DNA of 64,000 nucleotides, taken from NCBI GenBank assembly GCA_023388635.1, contig JAEWFW010000061.1, positions 1 to 64,000 of the forward strand, written 5' to 3'. The translations under genes and the position numbers were made by a program. The notes below the pieces were generated by a model, which was given only the letters and a program-made list of their open reading frames with translations, was not told the origin of the DNA and made no database searches. Positions 62,388 through 64,000 of the stretch are shown in pieces; the first letter of the stretch is position 1, and each line of letters opens with the position of its first letter. Source of the DNA: Bacillota bacterium. GTDB lineage: Bacteria > Bacillota > Bacilli > Desulfuribacillales > Desulfuribacillaceae.

Positions 62388-62876
62388 TCACTCACTGACC
62401 TTTAATTCTAACTCATGTATCTGATCTCTTATCTCAGCCGCTTCTTCAAATTTCTCTTCGTATATCTTACGCTGAAGAACTTGACGCAATTCATTGAGTC
62501 GGCGTTTCAAGGCGATGCTGCCGGCAATACTTTTAGGCACCTTACCGGTATGCCCCAGTTTTCCTTGTACCTTCCACAGAATGTGATCCAATTGATCGCC
62601 AAAATATTTATAGCAATCAGCACAGCCTAATTTGCCAACTTTATAAAATTGCTGAAATGTCATGCCACATGTTTGACATTGTTTTTGCTCACAGGCAGTT
62701 GCTTTACTATCGCTATTCAAGAAACCTGACAGCAGATCGTGAAAAGAAAATCCGTGAGAAATCTGACTCTTCTCTTTTGCACATTGCTCACACAAATGCA
62801 ATTCTGTTTTCTGATTATTGATAATCTTCGTTAAATGTACGGTCGCCGGTCTGCTATGACATTCTTGACAGTCCAT
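62388..62876 (-). CDS. mcsA: McsA, activator of protein-arginine kinase
   Basis: 162 residues from the ATG at 62876 (AAGGAGG upstream). Zinc-binding pairs are CQECHSRPA, LCEQCAKEK, CQTCGMTF and CADCYKYF, followed by a C-terminal UVR motif (KFEEAAEIRDQIHELE) that binds ClpC. It activates McsB. It is 11 nt before mcsB. Confidence 0.96.
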   Translation of the reverse strand: MDCQECHSRPATVHLTKIINNQKTELHLCEQCAKEKSQISHGFSFHDLLSGFLNSDSKATACEQKQCQTCGMTFQQFYKVGKLGCADCYKYFGDQLDHILWKVQGKLGHTGKVPKSIAGSIALKRRLNELRQVLQRKIYEEKFEEAAEIRDQIHELELKVSE

Positions 62877-62937
62877 CAAAATCGCCTCCTTACAATAATG
62901 CACTACTTATATAATCTACCGCTCAATCATCCACCGC

Positions 62938-63402
62938 TCAAATGTCTTTATCTAACATCGCAATCAGCATCGAGCTCAGCAAATTCGCGCGAAATCGGTC
63001 TCTATATAATTGCTCCATATTCAAAACATCCCTGGAAACAGCCACTCGTAGCATTTGCCGCTCGCGCGCCGTAATAATGCGCTCATCGAATAAACGCTGA
63101 ATCAGTCCCCAACTCTGCTCCTGGCTAATCCTGTCTCCAATATATTTCCTGATAGCCAGATACAGCCCTTTTTGGCTGGGTATATCGAGTTTCTGAATGC
63201 GGATGAATCCGCCTCCTCCTCTTTTACTTTTGACAATATACCCCTTTTCTAAACTAAACCTCGTCTGCATGACGTAATTAATTTGCGAAGGAGCACATTC
63301 AAAGCGATCCGCCATCTCATTGCGCCGAATTTCAATCACTGCTGCATTGTTTTTCATAAAAATTTCTTTGATATACTTCTCTATTAAGTTTGAAACATTC
63401 AT
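62938..63402 (-). CDS. ctsR: Transcriptional repressor CtsR
   Basis: 154 residues. The winged helix-turn-helix N-terminus has NRNEMADRFECAPSQINYV-type residues, and the glycine-rich heat-sensing wing is KSKRGGGGFIRI. The C-terminal domain holds ITARERQML. It represses clp genes until inactivated by heat or by McsB. The ATG at 63402 (GGTGAT upstream) is preferred to a TTG at 63426. A CtsR operator lies 75 nt upstream, so it is autoregulated. Confidence 0.96.
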   Translation of the reverse strand: MNVSNLIEKYIKEIFMKNNAAVIEIRRNEMADRFECAPSQINYVMQTRFSLEKGYIVKSKRGGGGFIRIQKLDIPSQKGLYLAIRKYIGDRISQEQSWGLIQRLFDERIITARERQMLRVAVSRDVLNMEQLYRDRFRANLLSSMLIAMLDKDI

Positions 63403-63476
63403 GATCATCACCACATTTCTATACAAAATTTCTATACAAATGCACTTTTAAAAATAATGTATTGGCAATTTCGTTG

Positions 63477-63493
63477 TTTGACTTATTTTGACC
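63477..63493 (-). promoter_or_regulatory. CtsR operator
   Basis: The minus strand reads GGTCAAA-ATA-AGTCAAA, matching the tandem heptad consensus RGTCAAANANRGTCAAA of CtsR. It lies 75-91 nt before the ctsR start and would control the whole ctsR-mcsA-mcsB-clpC operon. Confidence 0.93.
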
Positions 63494-63588
63494 TTTGTAT
63501 TTATTGTAATACAAAGCCCGGATTTCATGCAAGATTTTATGTACAAAAATATACATTTCAGTGACTTTTCATTTCCTCGGAAATAAAA

Positions 63589-63629
63589 AAAGGTCGATAA
63601 GTTCATCCCTCCATGAATTATCGACCTTT
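63589..63629 (-). terminator. Terminator of the hsp20 gene
   Basis: AAAGGTCGATAA (63589-63600) pairs perfectly with TTATCGACCTTT (63618-63629), with an inner TTCAT/ATGAA stem, and a T-run follows on the minus strand. It lies 34 nt past the hsp20 stop. Confidence 0.9.
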
Positions 63630-63662
63630 ACCGCTTAGATTTCGATAAGCACGAATCCAAAC

Positions 63663-64000
63663 TCAATCAATCTGAATCCGCTTCTTTTTATCGTCAGCGA
63701 TCTCGTGCTTCGGTAAAACCAATGTCAAAAGCCCGTTTTCGAATTTCGCCGTCACGTTGGCTTCGTCTATATTGGATATGGCGAACGATCTGGACATCGA
63801 ACCGAACTTTCTTTCACGCCGAATATAATTTTCTTTTTCTTCATTGATTTCTTGTTTGTGCTCAATGGCAATTGTCAATCTGTCGTCATCGAGATCAATT
63901 ATAATGTCCTCTTTGTTGACTCCCGGAACTTCTGCTTCAACAATATACTCTTTTGGGTTTTCCTTAATGTCTACTTTGAGCTGATTTAACTTCGGATGCC
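63663..64000 (-). CDS. Small heat shock protein, Hsp20/alpha-crystallin family (5' end outside window)
   Basis: The frame is open from the window edge (first full codon at 63996-63998) to a stop at 63663, about 111 residues. It carries the alpha-crystallin core: HPKLNQLKVDIKENPKEYIV, EAEVPGVNKEDIIIDLDDDR and the C-terminal AKFENGLLTLVLPKHE. The A.FENGLLTL.LPK motif is diagnostic. It is an ATP-independent holdase; the N-terminal part lies outside. It sits next to the ctsR operon, fitting a heat-stress role. Confidence 0.93.
   Translation of the reverse strand, partial: HPKLNQLKVDIKENPKEYIVEAEVPGVNKEDIIIDLDDDRLTIAIEHKQEINEEKENYIRRERKFGSMSRSFAISNIDEANVTAKFENGLLTLVLPKHEIADDKKKRIQID

Overview
This window is one continuous block of core genes from an endospore-forming Bacillota, class Bacilli (Bacillales-like). 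The evidence is sigH, gerD, pdaB, cwlD, a SpoIIM-type protein and a BclB-type collagen-like spore-surface protein, together with the ctsR-mcsA-mcsB-clpC operon, a cysS T-box, L10-type attenuation and the classic Bacilli order from the beta operon through str, S10, spc and alpha. I cannot name a species. The cluster differs from Bacillus subtilis in four ways: rpsD lies in the alpha operon, a ThyX-like gene sits between mrnC and rlmB, carD-pssA-psd are inserted between yacL and disA, and cysE is absent between gltX and cysS. The DNA looks moderately AT-rich by eye.

Layout, left to right. Positions 1-121 hold the promoter and leader of an rRNA operon that reads out of the window to the left. 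Positions 180-7230 are a sporulation island: spoIIM-like, pdaB (+), gerD (+), then on the minus strand an unknown gene, two small proteins related to the exosporium-leader domain, a collagen-like BclB-type glycoprotein gene, a family-2 glycosyltransferase with TPRs, and cwlD. The collagen gene and the glycosyltransferase are each broken by one single-base frameshift.

Everything from 7393 to the end reads leftward. In order of increasing coordinate the groups are: rpsI-rplM; truA-ecfT-ecfA2-ecfA1; the alpha operon (rplQ, rpoA, rpsD, rpsK, rpsM, rpmJ, infA); map-adk-secY and the spc and S10 operons to rpsJ; a 496-nt intergenic region holding the S10 promoter and leader, a large GC-rich palindrome and the tuf terminator; the str operon (tuf, fusA, rpsG, rpsL, an L7Ae-like gene); rpoC-rpoB; an RsmC-like methyltransferase; rplL-rplJ with an L10-type leader; rplA-rplK-nusG-secE-rpmG; sigH; rae1-rlmB-thyX-like-mrnC-cysS with a cysteine T-box; gltX-ispF-ispD; a PIN/TRAM protein; carD; pssA-psd; disA-radA; clpC-mcsB-mcsA-ctsR with a CtsR operator; and the 3' part of an hsp20 gene cut by the window edge.

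Most of the window is housekeeping translation, transcription and stress genes. The parts that deserve a second look are the frameshifted spore-surface glycoprotein/glycosyltransferase pair and its paralogous leader-domain genes, a tandem ThyX-like protein whose two halves each keep a different part of the signature, a 125-bp GC-rich palindrome between tuf and rpsJ, two related hairpin elements (possible IS200/IS605-type ends) beside rpoC and rplL, and four helically phased CTTATG repeats upstream of the spoIIM-like gene.
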